Of a DNA stretch of 64,000 bases, positions 49,779 through 58,308 are shown in pieces. The position numbers were made by a program, and so were the translations under genes. Position 1 is the stretch's first letter. The number at the start of each line of letters is the position of its first letter. Under the pieces are notes generated by a model that saw nothing but the letters and a program-made list of their open reading frames with translations, was not told the DNA's origin and did not search any database. Source of the stretch: Chromohalobacter sp. 11-W (lineage in GTDB: Bacteria > Pseudomonadota > Gammaproteobacteria > Pseudomonadales > Halomonadaceae); contig NZ_JARANZ010000002.1 of NCBI RefSeq assembly GCF_029889905.1, forward strand, positions 372,001-436,000, read 5' to 3'.

Positions 49779-51209
49779 ATGTCCATGAAACCTACCTTGC
49801 AGCTTCGCGTCGGCACACAGCTGACGATGACGCCCCAGTTACAGCAAGCCATTCAGCTCTTGCAGCTTTCAACGCTGGATTTGCGACAGGAGATCCAGCA
49901 AGCGCTGGACTCCAACCCCATGCTGGAGCTCGAAGAGGACTTCGAAGAGCGCGAGGTCAGCGAGACGCAGCAAGAGGATGACTGGACGAACGACATCCCT
50001 GAGAACCTGCCGCTGGATAGCGAATGGAGTGACACTTACCAGGATTCAGGTCCCTCACTATCGGGCGGCGGCGGCAGCGAGGAAGGTCCCGATATAGAGC
50101 GCAACACCGCGCATACCAGCCTTCACGACCATCTGGCCTGGCAACTCGCCATGGCCGATATGACACCGCGCGAACAGGCTATTGCCGAAAGCCTGATCGA
50201 CGCTGTGGGGCCCGACGGCTATCTCACCCTGCCCCTCGAGGGACTGGTCGATGGCTTGCGCGGCCAAGGCCTTTCGGGGCTCAAGGTGGGCGATGTCGAA
50301 CACGTCATGATGCGTGTACAGCAGTTCGATCCCACCGGCGTCGGCGCCCGCGACCTGCGCGAGTGCCTGTTGCTGCAACTCGGCGCCCTGCCCGAAGACA
50401 TGCCACTACTAACTCAGGCCAAGCGTCTGGTACGCCAGTTCCTGGAAGCGCTCGCCAGCAACGATCGCAAGTTGCTCAAGCGACGGTTGCGCCTCGACGA
50501 GGCAGAACTCGATCACATCATCGCCCTCATTCGGTCACTCGACCCGCGCCCTGGCCTTGCCTTCGAGGACAGCAGCAACGATTACGTCATCCCCGACCTC
50601 GTCGCACGACGCATCCGGCAAGATTGGCGCATCGAGCTCAATCCCGAGGCTTTGCCCCGCGTCCGCATCCAGCCGGATTATGCCGCCCTCATCAAGCGCG
50701 CGGACAAGAGCGACGACAACACCTTCCTCAAGCAACACCTGCAAGAAGCCAAATGGCTGCTCAAGAGCCTTTCGAGCCGTAACGACACCTTGCTGCGAGT
50801 GGGCCAGGAGATCATGGCGCGCCAGCTAGATTTCCTGGAGCGCGGCGAGGAAGCCATGAAGCCGTTGATTCTGGCGGATATAGCCGATGCAGTGGACATG
50901 CACGAGTCGACCATCTCCCGCGTGACCACGCAGAAATTCATCCATACCCCACGCGGCGTCTTTGAGCTCAAGTATTTCTTTTCCAGCCACGTTGGCGGGC
51001 AAGGCGAAACCGACGCCCATTCCAGCACGGCGATTCGTGCACGCTTGAAGAAATTGATTGGTGACGAGCCACCACGCAAGCCTCTATCCGACAGCAAGCT
51101 CGTCGACCTGCTAGCTCAGGACGGCATTCCGGTCGCACGACGCACTGTCGCCAAGTACCGCGAAGCCATGGGCATCCCCTCTTCCAGCGAGCGTAAGCGA
51201 CTCGCCTGA
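49779..51209 (+). CDS. rpoN: RNA polymerase sigma-54 factor RpoN
   Basis: RpoN directs polymerase to -24/-12 promoters that need AAA+ activators. The 476-residue protein has a Gln-rich activator-interaction region I (LTMTPQLQQAIQLLQLSTLDLRQEIQ), an acidic region II (about 50-110), the core-binding domain, and the DNA-binding C-terminus with the RpoN box ARRTVAKYRE. The lptB-rpoN-hpf-ptsN-rapZ-ptsO order is conserved in gammaproteobacteria. Confidence 0.97.
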   Translation: MSMKPTLQLRVGTQLTMTPQLQQAIQLLQLSTLDLRQEIQQALDSNPMLELEEDFEEREVSETQQEDDWTNDIPENLPLDSEWSDTYQDSGPSLSGGGGSEEGPDIERNTAHTSLHDHLAWQLAMADMTPREQAIAESLIDAVGPDGYLTLPLEGLVDGLRGQGLSGLKVGDVEHVMMRVQQFDPTGVGARDLRECLLLQLGALPEDMPLLTQAKRLVRQFLEALASNDRKLLKRRLRLDEAELDHIIALIRSLDPRPGLAFEDSSNDYVIPDLVARRIRQDWRIELNPEALPRVRIQPDYAALIKRADKSDDNTFLKQHLQEAKWLLKSLSSRNDTLLRVGQEIMARQLDFLERGEEAMKPLILADIADAVDMHESTISRVTTQKFIHTPRGVFELKYFFSSHVGGQGETDAHSSTAIRARLKKLIGDEPPRKPLSDSKLVDLLAQDGIPVARRTVAKYREAMGIPSSSERKRLA

Positions 51210-51344
51210 ACGCGGGCGGATTGCACGTATCGGCCACGCTGCGTAGACTCGCCGCGGCCATCGTTATCCAGCGCTTTCTAGGGCTATGCAGCGCTCTAAA
51301 AAGGGTTACAATCGAAGTGCCAACCGATGGAATAGGAGCGTGCC

Positions 51345-51653
51345 ATGCAAGCCAATATCACCGGTCATCACATCGAATTGACCGATGCTCTACGCGACTA
51401 CGTCAATGAAAAGCTCGCGCGTCTGGAACGTCACTATGACAACATCACCACCGTCCAGGTCACGTTATCCATCGAAAAGGAACGTCACCTGGCTGCATGC
51501 ACGCTTCATGCCGCAGGCGCGGACCTGCACGCCGATACACAAAGCGACGACATGTACGCCGCTATCGACGCCCTAACCGACAAGCTCGACCGTCAGCTCG
51601 TCAAACACAAGGAAAAGGTGCAGGCACGCGCTCAGGGCGCCGGTGCCCGTTAA
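51345..51653 (+). CDS. hpf: Ribosome hibernation promoting factor HPF (short form)
   Basis: HPF binds the 30S subunit and promotes ribosome dimer formation with RMF in stationary phase. The 102-residue protein has the short-form fold (NITGHHIELTDALRDYVNEKLARLERHYDNITTVQVTLS) and no C-terminal dimerisation domain of long HPF. TAGGAGC precedes ATG 51345. A TACAAT element at 51307-51312 may be a -10 box, but no matching -35 is seen. It lies 6 nt before ptsN. Confidence 0.95.
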   Translation: MQANITGHHIELTDALRDYVNEKLARLERHYDNITTVQVTLSIEKERHLAACTLHAAGADLHADTQSDDMYAAIDALTDKLDRQLVKHKEKVQARAQGAGAR

Positions 51654-51659
51654 TTCGCC

Positions 51660-52136
51660 ATGATATTGGAAAGCATCCTACCCCCCGAGCGCGCACTCTT
51701 CGGCGTGGCCGGGGGGAGTAAGAAGCGCGTGCTGGAATTTTTCAGCACCTTCATCGCCCAGAACACACCCAGCCTCGATAGCCAGGAAGTCTTCGGACGC
51801 CTCATCGGCCGTGAACGATTGGGCAGCACCGGTATCGGCAATGGTGTCGCTATTCCGCATGCGCGCAATCCACATTGCAAGGAGCCGATTGCCGGCTTTC
51901 TACGCCTGCAGGAGCCCATCGACTTCGATGCCACCGATGGCGACCCCGTCGATCTGATCTTCGTCCTGCTGGTACCAGAAGAAGCCGACGATGCCCATCT
52001 ATCGTTGCTGGCTCAGGTTGCCGCCATCATGAACGATAGCGCCATCCGGACCAAGCTGCGCCAGGCACAGACCCAGCGGCAGCTCTACGATACTCTGATC
52101 GAGGCGATCCGCCAGCACGATAACAGCGCAAACTGA
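51660..52136 (+). CDS. ptsN: PTS IIA-like nitrogen regulatory protein PtsN (EIIA-Ntr)
   Basis: PtsN is the terminal phosphoacceptor of the nitrogen PTS and regulates targets such as K+ transport. The 158-residue protein has the EIIA type-2 fold with the phosphorylated His67 in GVAIPHARN. Together with ptsO downstream it forms the PTS-Ntr branch; the EI-Ntr gene ptsP is not in this window. Confidence 0.96.
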   Translation: MILESILPPERALFGVAGGSKKRVLEFFSTFIAQNTPSLDSQEVFGRLIGRERLGSTGIGNGVAIPHARNPHCKEPIAGFLRLQEPIDFDATDGDPVDLIFVLLVPEEADDAHLSLLAQVAAIMNDSAIRTKLRQAQTQRQLYDTLIEAIRQHDNSAN

Positions 52137-52177
52137 CATCCGCGTAAACTGATATTCGCGCAACACAAGGGGCGCCC

Positions 52178-53074
52178 ATGCAGCTCGTGATCATCAGCGG
52201 CCGTTCCGGCTCCGGCAAATCGATTGCCTTGCAAGCACTCGAGGATCTCGGCTACTACGCGATCGACAACCTGCCGGCCAGCCTCATGGCGCCCCTGATC
52301 GATGAGCTGCGTGAAGGTCCGCCGTCACGCACGCATATCGCGGTTAGTATCGACGCGCGCAATCTTCCCGAAGCCCTGCGGCGCTTTCCGGTGCTGCTCG
52401 AAGAGATCCGCGCCCGAGGCATTCAGTGTCAGGTCGTTTATTTGACCGCTGACTCGCGCATACTACTGGAACGCTACTCGGCGACGCGCCGTCGTCATCC
52501 GTTGACGCGAACCAGTGAAATGACGCTCGCCGAGGCCATCGAACAGGAGCAGACCTATCTGTCGTCGATCCGCGATATCGCCGATTTGGTCATCGATACC
52601 TCCAACTTATCGGTACATGAGCTGCGTGGACGCATCGCCGAGCAGGTAGCCCGTCATAGCGGTCGACATCTAACCTTGACGTTCGAGTCGTTCGGTTACA
52701 AACGCGGCGTCCCGCTGGATGCCGACATGGTGTTCGATGCTCGCTGCCTGCCCAACCCTTACTGGGACCCCCAACTGCGCGGTTTCGACGGTCGCGACTC
52801 ACAGATCGTCACGTTTCTCGAAGCTTACCCCGACGTGCACGCCATGGCCGACGATATACGTCAGTGGCTGGAGCGCTGGCTGCCCGCCTATGTTGCCAGC
52901 AATCGCAGTTATTTGACCGTCGCGATCGGCTGCACCGGTGGCCAGCACCGCTCGGTATACCTGATCGAAGGGCTGGCTCGGTATTTTGCGACGCAAATGA
53001 GTGGCGTCCGTCTACGCCATCGCGAACTGGGCGTGCAAGCAGCGTTACCGGAGAACAGCGATGCCGCGTCGTAG
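52178..53074 (+). CDS. rapZ: RNase adapter protein RapZ
   Basis: RapZ binds small RNAs GlmY/GlmZ and guides RNase E to control glucosamine-6-phosphate synthase in E. coli. The 298-residue protein has the N-terminal P-loop GRSGSGKS (residues 8-15), the LPASLMAPLIDELR and RRRHPLTRT motifs, and the C-terminal sugar-binding domain with FKRGVPLDADMVFDARCLPNPYW-like YKRGVPLDADMVFDARCLP and AIGCTGGQHRSV. GlmY/GlmZ themselves are not seen here. It overlaps ptsO by 14 nt. Confidence 0.96.
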   Translation: MQLVIISGRSGSGKSIALQALEDLGYYAIDNLPASLMAPLIDELREGPPSRTHIAVSIDARNLPEALRRFPVLLEEIRARGIQCQVVYLTADSRILLERYSATRRRHPLTRTSEMTLAEAIEQEQTYLSSIRDIADLVIDTSNLSVHELRGRIAEQVARHSGRHLTLTFESFGYKRGVPLDADMVFDARCLPNPYWDPQLRGFDGRDSQIVTFLEAYPDVHAMADDIRQWLERWLPAYVASNRSYLTVAIGCTGGQHRSVYLIEGLARYFATQMSGVRLRHRELGVQAALPENSDAAS

Positions 53075-53330
53075 GCTGCAACTCATCAACAAGCGCGGCC
53101 TCCACGCGCGCGCCGCGACCAAGCTCGTGCAATGCTGCCAACCCTACGCGGCGCGCGTCTGCGTCTTCCATGGCCAGCGTGAGGCGGATGCCACCAATAT
53201 CATGTCACTGCTCATGCTGGCAGCCCCCTGCGGAACCGAACTCGACATTCAAGCCGAGGGCGAAGATGCCGACGAGGTACTCAAGGCCCTCACTGCCTTG
53301 TTCGAGGCACGCTTCGAGGAAGATGTTTGA
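53061..53330 (+). CDS. ptsO: Phosphocarrier protein NPr (PtsO)
   Basis: NPr passes phosphate from EI-Ntr to PtsN. The 89-residue HPr-like protein has the phosphorylated His15 in KRGLHARAATKLV and the EADATNIMSLLMLAAPCGTEL segment with the regulatory region. ATG 53061 is inside the end of rapZ, giving the usual length. Confidence 0.95.
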   Translation: MPRRRLQLINKRGLHARAATKLVQCCQPYAARVCVFHGQREADATNIMSLLMLAAPCGTELDIQAEGEDADEVLKALTALFEARFEEDV

Positions 53331-53412
53331 TTAGCGAACAGTGTTCGCGCCTTACCAAAGCAATGTTAGAATAGTGCCTCGCCCTAGAATCGACAAAGGA
53401 TGCCGATTCCCC

Positions 53413-54765
53413 ATGAGCCCCAATCACAAGCAATTACAGCCCCGGCTGGACCGCCTCAGCGAGGCCTTGGAAAGCGGTGCGTTGGACCAGGCGCGCCGCA
53501 TGCTCAATCGTGGCTTGGCACCGGTCGACGTCGCGCATCTGCTCGAGTCGACGCCGCCGCGTGAGCGCAATGTGCTTTGGGAGCTAGTCGAACCCGACTT
53601 GCAAGGCGATGTACTGCAATACCTGGGCGACGATATCCAGAGCGAGTTCTTGAGCCGCATGGATGCCGAACAGCTCGTCTCGGCGACCGAAGGGCTCGAT
53701 GTCGACGACCTCGCCGACTTGCTGCAACGCTTGCCCAACACGGTCATTCACGAAGTCCTGCAAGCCATGGAGGCGCAGGAACGCCAGCGAATCGAGACCG
53801 TGCTGTCCTATCCCGAGGACACCGCTGGCGGCTTGATGAACACCGATACCATCACCATTCGCCCGGATATCACCCTGGACGTGGTGCTGCGTTATCTACG
53901 CCGACACGAGAAACTGCCCGACTCCACCGATACGCTGCTCGTCGTCACCCGCCGCGACGAACTGATCGGCACGCTACCGCTCAATTTGCTGTTGGTGTCC
54001 GATCCTTCGATCTTGGTCCGCGAGGTCATGAACACCGACTTTGCCTCGGTGCAGGCCACGGCCGCGGACACCGAAGTCGCCAGCCTGTTCGAGAAATTCG
54101 ATCTGATTTCGGCGCCGGTGGTGAGCACCGACGGCGCCCTGCTGGGCCGTATCACCATCGACGACGTGGTCGACGTCATTCGTGAGGATGCCGAGCACCA
54201 GGTCATGAGCATGGCCGGCCTCGACGAGGACGAGGACACCTTCGCGCCGGCGTGGCGCACCGGGCGTCGACGCGCCGTGTGGCTGGGCATCAACCTGATC
54301 GCGGCGACCATCGTATCGTTCGCTATCGGCATCTTCGAATCGACCATTCAGCAAATCACCGCGCTGGCCGTCTTGATGCCCATCGTCTCCAGCATGGGGG
54401 GTATCGCCGGGTCGCAGACGCTGACGGTGCTGATTCGTGGGATTGCTCTGGGACACGTCGGCGGCGCCAACGTGCAGTGGCTGCTGGTCCGCGAAATGCT
54501 TTCGGGGATGATGAACGGAGTGCTATGGGCCGTGATCGTAGCCCTGGTCGCCATCGTGCGCTTCGACGACTACAAGCTCGGCGGCATCATCGCCTTGGCG
54601 ATGGTCATCAACCTGACCGTCGCCGCGCTGGCCGGCACCGTTATTCCCGTACTACTCAAGCGCCTGAAGATCGATCCAGCGCTCTCGGGAGGCGTGCTCT
54701 TGACGACGATCACCGATGTGGTCGGCTTCGTCGCGTTTCTGGGACTGGCCGCGGCGCTCTACTGA
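53413..54765 (+). CDS. mgtE: Magnesium transporter MgtE
   Basis: MgtE is a homodimeric Mg2+ channel gated by cytoplasmic Mg2+. The 450-residue protein has the N domain (superhelical, about 1-130), two CBS motifs (about 135-255, ending GRITIDDVVDVIREDAEHQVMSM) and a membrane domain of five segments from about residue 285, with MPIVSSMGGIAGSQTLTVLIRG, the pore-region signature. ATG 53413 (MSPNHKQ) is chosen; an upstream in-frame ATG at 53341 lies in the intergenic region, next to the palindrome GCGAAC-AGT-GTTCGC. Confidence 0.95.
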   Translation: MSPNHKQLQPRLDRLSEALESGALDQARRMLNRGLAPVDVAHLLESTPPRERNVLWELVEPDLQGDVLQYLGDDIQSEFLSRMDAEQLVSATEGLDVDDLADLLQRLPNTVIHEVLQAMEAQERQRIETVLSYPEDTAGGLMNTDTITIRPDITLDVVLRYLRRHEKLPDSTDTLLVVTRRDELIGTLPLNLLLVSDPSILVREVMNTDFASVQATAADTEVASLFEKFDLISAPVVSTDGALLGRITIDDVVDVIREDAEHQVMSMAGLDEDEDTFAPAWRTGRRRAVWLGINLIAATIVSFAIGIFESTIQQITALAVLMPIVSSMGGIAGSQTLTVLIRGIALGHVGGANVQWLLVREMLSGMMNGVLWAVIVALVAIVRFDDYKLGGIIALAMVINLTVAALAGTVIPVLLKRLKIDPALSGGVLLTTITDVVGFVAFLGLAAALY

Positions 54766-54789
54766 GACGCGGTGCCGAGGCACCGCGTC
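54766..54789. terminator. Hairpin terminator between convergent mgtE and pmbA
   Basis: A perfect 10-bp stem GACGCGGTGC/GCACCGCGTC with a CGAG loop starts directly after the mgtE stop. A modest TTTTA lies 10 nt further on. Confidence 0.7.
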
Positions 54790-54799
54790 GCCGAGCGTT

Positions 54800-56140
54800 T
54801 TACTCGCCCGCTACCGTCATGTCACCGATCAACCAACTGCCGGTATGCACGCTGCCCCGCGTATCGGTATCGCTGCCCACGCCTTGAAGATTGGCGAACA
54901 TATCGCGCAAGTTGCCGGCAATGGTGAACTCCTCCACGGGATGCTGAATCTTGCCATCCTCGACCCAGAAACCCGACGCACCGCGTGAATAATCACCGGT
55001 CACGCCATTGACACCCTGTCCCATCAACTCGGTAACGAGTACGCCACGCCCCATCTGCGCGAGCAATTCATCCCGCGAGACGAGAGGCGCGTCGATACGC
55101 AGGTTGCGTGCACCGCCGGCATTGCCGGTCGTGGTCATTCCCAGGCGCCGCGCGCTATACGTCGAGAGCATGTAACTCGCCAAGCGCCCCTGGTCGAGGA
55201 ATACGTTATCGCGCGTGGCAACGCCATCGTTATCGAAGGCCGTGCTCGCCATGGCGCCATATTCGCGAGGCCGTTCGCGCAGAGTGAACCACTCGGGGAA
55301 GATCATCTCACCCAACTGACCGCACAGGAAGGATGCCTCGCGGTACAAGGCGCCCCCGGCGATGGCGCCCATGAAACTGCCCACCAACCCGCTGGCAAGC
55401 TCGGGTGCAAAGAGCACCGGCATCCGTCCCGTCGCTGGTGAGGTCGCCCCCAACCGGGCCAACGTCTTCTCGGCGGCACGCCGCCCCACCACCTCGGGCG
55501 ACTCCAAGTCCGCCGGATTGCGTACCGAGGTATAGTCGTAATCGCGTTGCATGTCCGACCCCTGACCGGCGATCAACATGCACGACAGCGAGTGGCGGCT
55601 TCCGCGCTGGCTACCCAGAAACCCATGGCTATTGCCGTAAACGCGCACGCCTTCACCACTGGAAAGGCTCGCCCCCTCGGAATTGGCGATACCCTCGACC
55701 CCGCGACCGGCGGACTCGCAAGCAAGCGCCAGTTCGATGGCATCGTCGGTGCTCAACGGCCAAGGGTAATGAACACCGAGATCCGGCAATTCCGTCGCCA
55801 TCAGCGCCGCCTCGGCCAAGCCCGAGGCCGGGTCTTCCGCCGTATAGCGCGCGATATCCAACGCTTTCTCGACCGCCGCACGCAAGGATTCATCGCTCGC
55901 GTCGGATGTCGATACGCTGCCCTTGCGCTGCCCCACATACACGGTCACCGCGATACCCTGATCGCGGGATAGTTCGACGTTTTCCACGTCGCCCAGGCGT
56001 ACACCGACCTCGATCCCCTGGTCCACGCTGGCGCCCACTTCGCACGCATCGGCGCCCAATCGCTTGGCCAATTCCAAGGCCTGCGCGACGCGTGCCTCCA
56101 AGCGTGCTTGCTGCTCTACGGCATCGAAGGCCTGGCTCAT
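54800..56140 (-). CDS. pmbA: Metalloprotease-associated protein PmbA (TldE)
   Basis: PmbA/TldE forms a heterodimeric protease with TldD, encoded 2 kb away. The 446-residue protein has the U62 peptidase fold (QGIAVTVYVGQRKGSVSTSD, ASLSSGEGVRVYGNSHGFLGSQRGSRHS, GASGFWVEDGKIQHPVEEFTIAGNLRDM) but lacks the HExxxH zinc motif seen in TldD, as expected for this subunit. It is divergent from darP, as in E. coli. Confidence 0.95.
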   Translation of the reverse strand: MSQAFDAVEQQARLEARVAQALELAKRLGADACEVGASVDQGIEVGVRLGDVENVELSRDQGIAVTVYVGQRKGSVSTSDASDESLRAAVEKALDIARYTAEDPASGLAEAALMATELPDLGVHYPWPLSTDDAIELALACESAGRGVEGIANSEGASLSSGEGVRVYGNSHGFLGSQRGSRHSLSCMLIAGQGSDMQRDYDYTSVRNPADLESPEVVGRRAAEKTLARLGATSPATGRMPVLFAPELASGLVGSFMGAIAGGALYREASFLCGQLGEMIFPEWFTLRERPREYGAMASTAFDNDGVATRDNVFLDQGRLASYMLSTYSARRLGMTTTGNAGGARNLRIDAPLVSRDELLAQMGRGVLVTELMGQGVNGVTGDYSRGASGFWVEDGKIQHPVEEFTIAGNLRDMFANLQGVGSDTDTRGSVHTGSWLIGDMTVAGE

Positions 56141-56207
56141 GGTCTACTCCTGTACTCATAAGGCCCGAGACATTGCTCAAGGGCTCGGTAGGATTGTCGA
56201 GGAAGCC

Positions 56208-56216
56208 TGATATACT
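56208..56216 (+). promoter_or_regulatory. Extended -10 promoter of darP
   Basis: TGATATACT is an extended -10 element (TGn plus TATACT, 5 of 6) 33 bp upstream of the darP start. There is no good -35, which an extended -10 can tolerate. Confidence 0.5.
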
Positions 56217-56249
56217 GCACGGTCATCCCCGAAGCATGATGGTAATGCA

Positions 56250-56768
56250 ATGTCGATCGACCTCCCCGACCCGCACGATGAAGAGGCGGGACGCCCCAGC
56301 AAGACCCAGCGCAAGAACGAGATGAAAGCCCTGCAAGCGCTGGGTGAGCGCATCATCGCCATGAGCGATGCCGAACGCGCACGCCTACCGCTTTCCGACG
56401 ACATGCGCTTCGCGGTCGAGGAAACCTCGCGTATCCGCTCCCACGAAGGCCGGCGTCGCCACATGCAATACGTGGGCAAGGTCATGCGCCGCGAAGACCT
56501 TACGGCCATCCAGGCCACGTTCGACGCCATCGAGCAGGAAAGCTTACACCGCGATAACGCCTTTCATCGTCTCGAGCACTGGCGCGACCGGCTCATCGAG
56601 GACGACAGCGCAGACGCGCTGGAGGCCTTCATCGCCGAATACCCCGAGGTCGACCGCCAGACGCTGCGGCAACTCACCCGCAACGCCAAAAGCGAACGCC
56701 AGCGCGAGAAACCGCCGACGAATGCTCGCAAACTGTTCAAACTGATCCGCGAAACCGCCGGCCTCTAA
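56250..56768 (+). CDS. darP: 50S ribosome assembly factor DarP (YjgA, DUF615)
   Basis: DarP binds late 50S precursors and helps peptidyl-transferase-centre maturation in E. coli. The 172-residue, charged helical protein shows SKTQRKNEMKALQALGERI, VEETSRIRSHEGRRRHMQYVGKVMR and FHRLEHWRDRLI, the DUF615 hallmarks. The pmbA-darP divergent pair is conserved. Confidence 0.94.
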   Translation: MSIDLPDPHDEEAGRPSKTQRKNEMKALQALGERIIAMSDAERARLPLSDDMRFAVEETSRIRSHEGRRRHMQYVGKVMRREDLTAIQATFDAIEQESLHRDNAFHRLEHWRDRLIEDDSADALEAFIAEYPEVDRQTLRQLTRNAKSERQREKPPTNARKLFKLIRETAGL

Positions 56769-56772
56769 GCTA

Positions 56773-56852
56773 GAAGCCCCAGCTTCGCCGCTCGAAGCCA
56801 GGAATTTTCTTCAAGCTTCCGGCCGCGTAGCGGCGCTCTTTCCGCTTCGAGC
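56773..56852. repeat. Clustered GAAGC/GCTTC inverted repeats between convergent darP and tldD
   Basis: The 85-nt gap carries GAAGC at 56773-56777 and 56794-56798 and GCTTC at 56782-56786, 56815-56819 and 56844-56848. The outer pair forms a 9-bp stem GCTCGAAGC/GCTTCGAGC (56790-56798 with 56844-56852) enclosing a GCCGC/GCGGC hairpin (56823-56835). It may be a bidirectional terminator or a REP-like element. Confidence 0.55.
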
Positions 56853-56853
56853 T

Positions 56854-58308
56854 TTATGACTGCGTTCCGCCCACGGTGAGTTCATCGATCTTGAGTGTCG
56901 GCTGGCCCACGCCGACCGGCACCCCCTGACCTTCCTTGCCGCAGACACCAATACCGGTATCCAGCTCGAGATCGTGACCGATCATCGATACCTGTTGCAT
57001 CACCTCCGGCCCGTTGCCGATCAAGGTCGCGCCCTTGACCGGTGCGGTGATCTTGCCGTCCTCGATCAAATAAGCCTCGGAGGCAGAGAACACGAAACGT
57101 CCCGACGTGATATCGACCTGGCCACCACCAAAGCTCACCGCATAGATGCCCCGCTTGACGCTCTTGACGATATCCTCGGGATCATCCTGGCCAGCCAGCA
57201 TGCAGGTATTGGTCATGCGCGGCATGGTGACGTGTGCATAGGACTCGCGACGCGCATTGCCGGTGGGCGCCATGCCCATCAGGCGTGCGTTGAGCTTGTC
57301 CTGCATGTAACCCTTGAGGATACCGTCCTCGATAAGCGTGTTGCGCTGGCTCGGCGTACCCTCGTCATCCACGCTCAGCGATCCGCGCCGGTCGGATAGC
57401 GTCCCGTCGTCGACGACCGTAACACCCGGCGCGGCCACACGCTCGCCGATACGCCCCGCGAAAGCCGAGCTGCCTTTGCGGTTAAAGTCCCCTTCGAGAC
57501 CGTGCCCCACCGCCTCGTGAAGCAGAATACCGGGCCAGCCGTTGCCCAACACCACCGGCATCTGGCCGGCCGGCGCATCGACCGCCTCCAGATTGACCTT
57601 TGCCTGACGCACCGCTTCCTTGGCGAAGCGTTCCGCCACATTCTCGTCGCGCAAGCGCGCCATCGAGTAACGACCGCCACCGCCGGCACTACCGCGCTCA
57701 CGACGCCCGTCACGCACAGCGATGACGCTGACGTTGAACCGCACCAAGGGGCGAATATCGGCTGCTAGCGTGCCATCGCTGGCGCGCACCATTACCACTT
57801 CATAGACGCCCGACAGCGAGGCACTGACCTGCGTAATGCATGGGTCGGCGGCGCGGGCCACGCGATCCGCCGTCTTGAGCATGGCGATTTTATCCTCAGC
57901 GGATAGCCCCGCCAGAGGATCGACATCGGCATAGCGGCGCGTGGGCATGGCGGCCTGAACCGCCTGAGGTGGCAAGCGTTGGCCGCTTCGCGCAATGCCT
58001 GCTGCGATACGTCCGGTATCGGCCAGCGCATCGGCGCTGATCTGATTGGAGTAGGCGAAGCCGGTCTTTTCCCCGGTCAGGGTGCGTACGCCGACGCCAC
58101 CATCGATGCTGTAGCCGGCCTCCTTGACGTCGCCATCCTCGAGGATCCAGCTTTCTTGCCAGGTACGTTGAAAATATAAATCGGCATAGTCGATGCCCGG
58201 CCCCATGGCATGACTCAGGCCGGTATCTAGCGCCGCCAGGTCGAGACCGCCCGGCGCGAGGAGCAATGAGGTCGCCTGATTCAAGGCGCTATCGTTGAGT
58301 GCGTTCAT
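56854..58308 (-). CDS. tldD: Metalloprotease TldD
   Basis: TldD is the catalytic subunit of the TldD/PmbA protease, which in E. coli processes microcin B17 and degrades CcdA. The 484-residue protein has the zinc motif HEAVGH (264-269, HExxxH) and a cysteine-containing C-terminal region with [22 protein letters not shown] 58308 forms an ATGA overlap with yhdP; a longer frame to 58344 would extend into yhdP. Confidence 0.96.
   Translation of the reverse strand: MNALNDSALNQATSLLLAPGGLDLAALDTGLSHAMGPGIDYADLYFQRTWQESWILEDGDVKEAGYSIDGGVGVRTLTGEKTGFAYSNQISADALADTGRIAAGIARSGQRLPPQAVQAAMPTRRYADVDPLAGLSAEDKIAMLKTADRVARAADPCITQVSASLSGVYEVVMVRASDGTLAADIRPLVRFNVSVIAVRDGRRERGSAGGGGRYSMARLRDENVAERFAKEAVRQAKVNLEAVDAPAGQMPVVLGNGWPGILLHEAVGHGLEGDFNRKGSSAFAGRIGERVAAPGVTVVDDGTLSDRRGSLSVDDEGTPSQRNTLIEDGILKGYMQDKLNARLMGMAPTGNARRESYAHVTMPRMTNTCMLAGQDDPEDIVKSVKRGIYAVSFGGGQVDITSGRFVFSASEAYLIEDGKITAPVKGATLIGNGPEVMQQVSMIGHDLELDTGIGVCGKEGQGVPVGVGQPTLKIDELTVGGTQS

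Noticed and set aside
53334-53348. GCGAAC-AGT-GTTCGC palindrome before mgtE as a LexA or Mg-riboswitch element
   Set aside because: It does not fit the LexA CTGT-N8-ACAG consensus and is far too short for a riboswitch; left as an unexplained palindrome.
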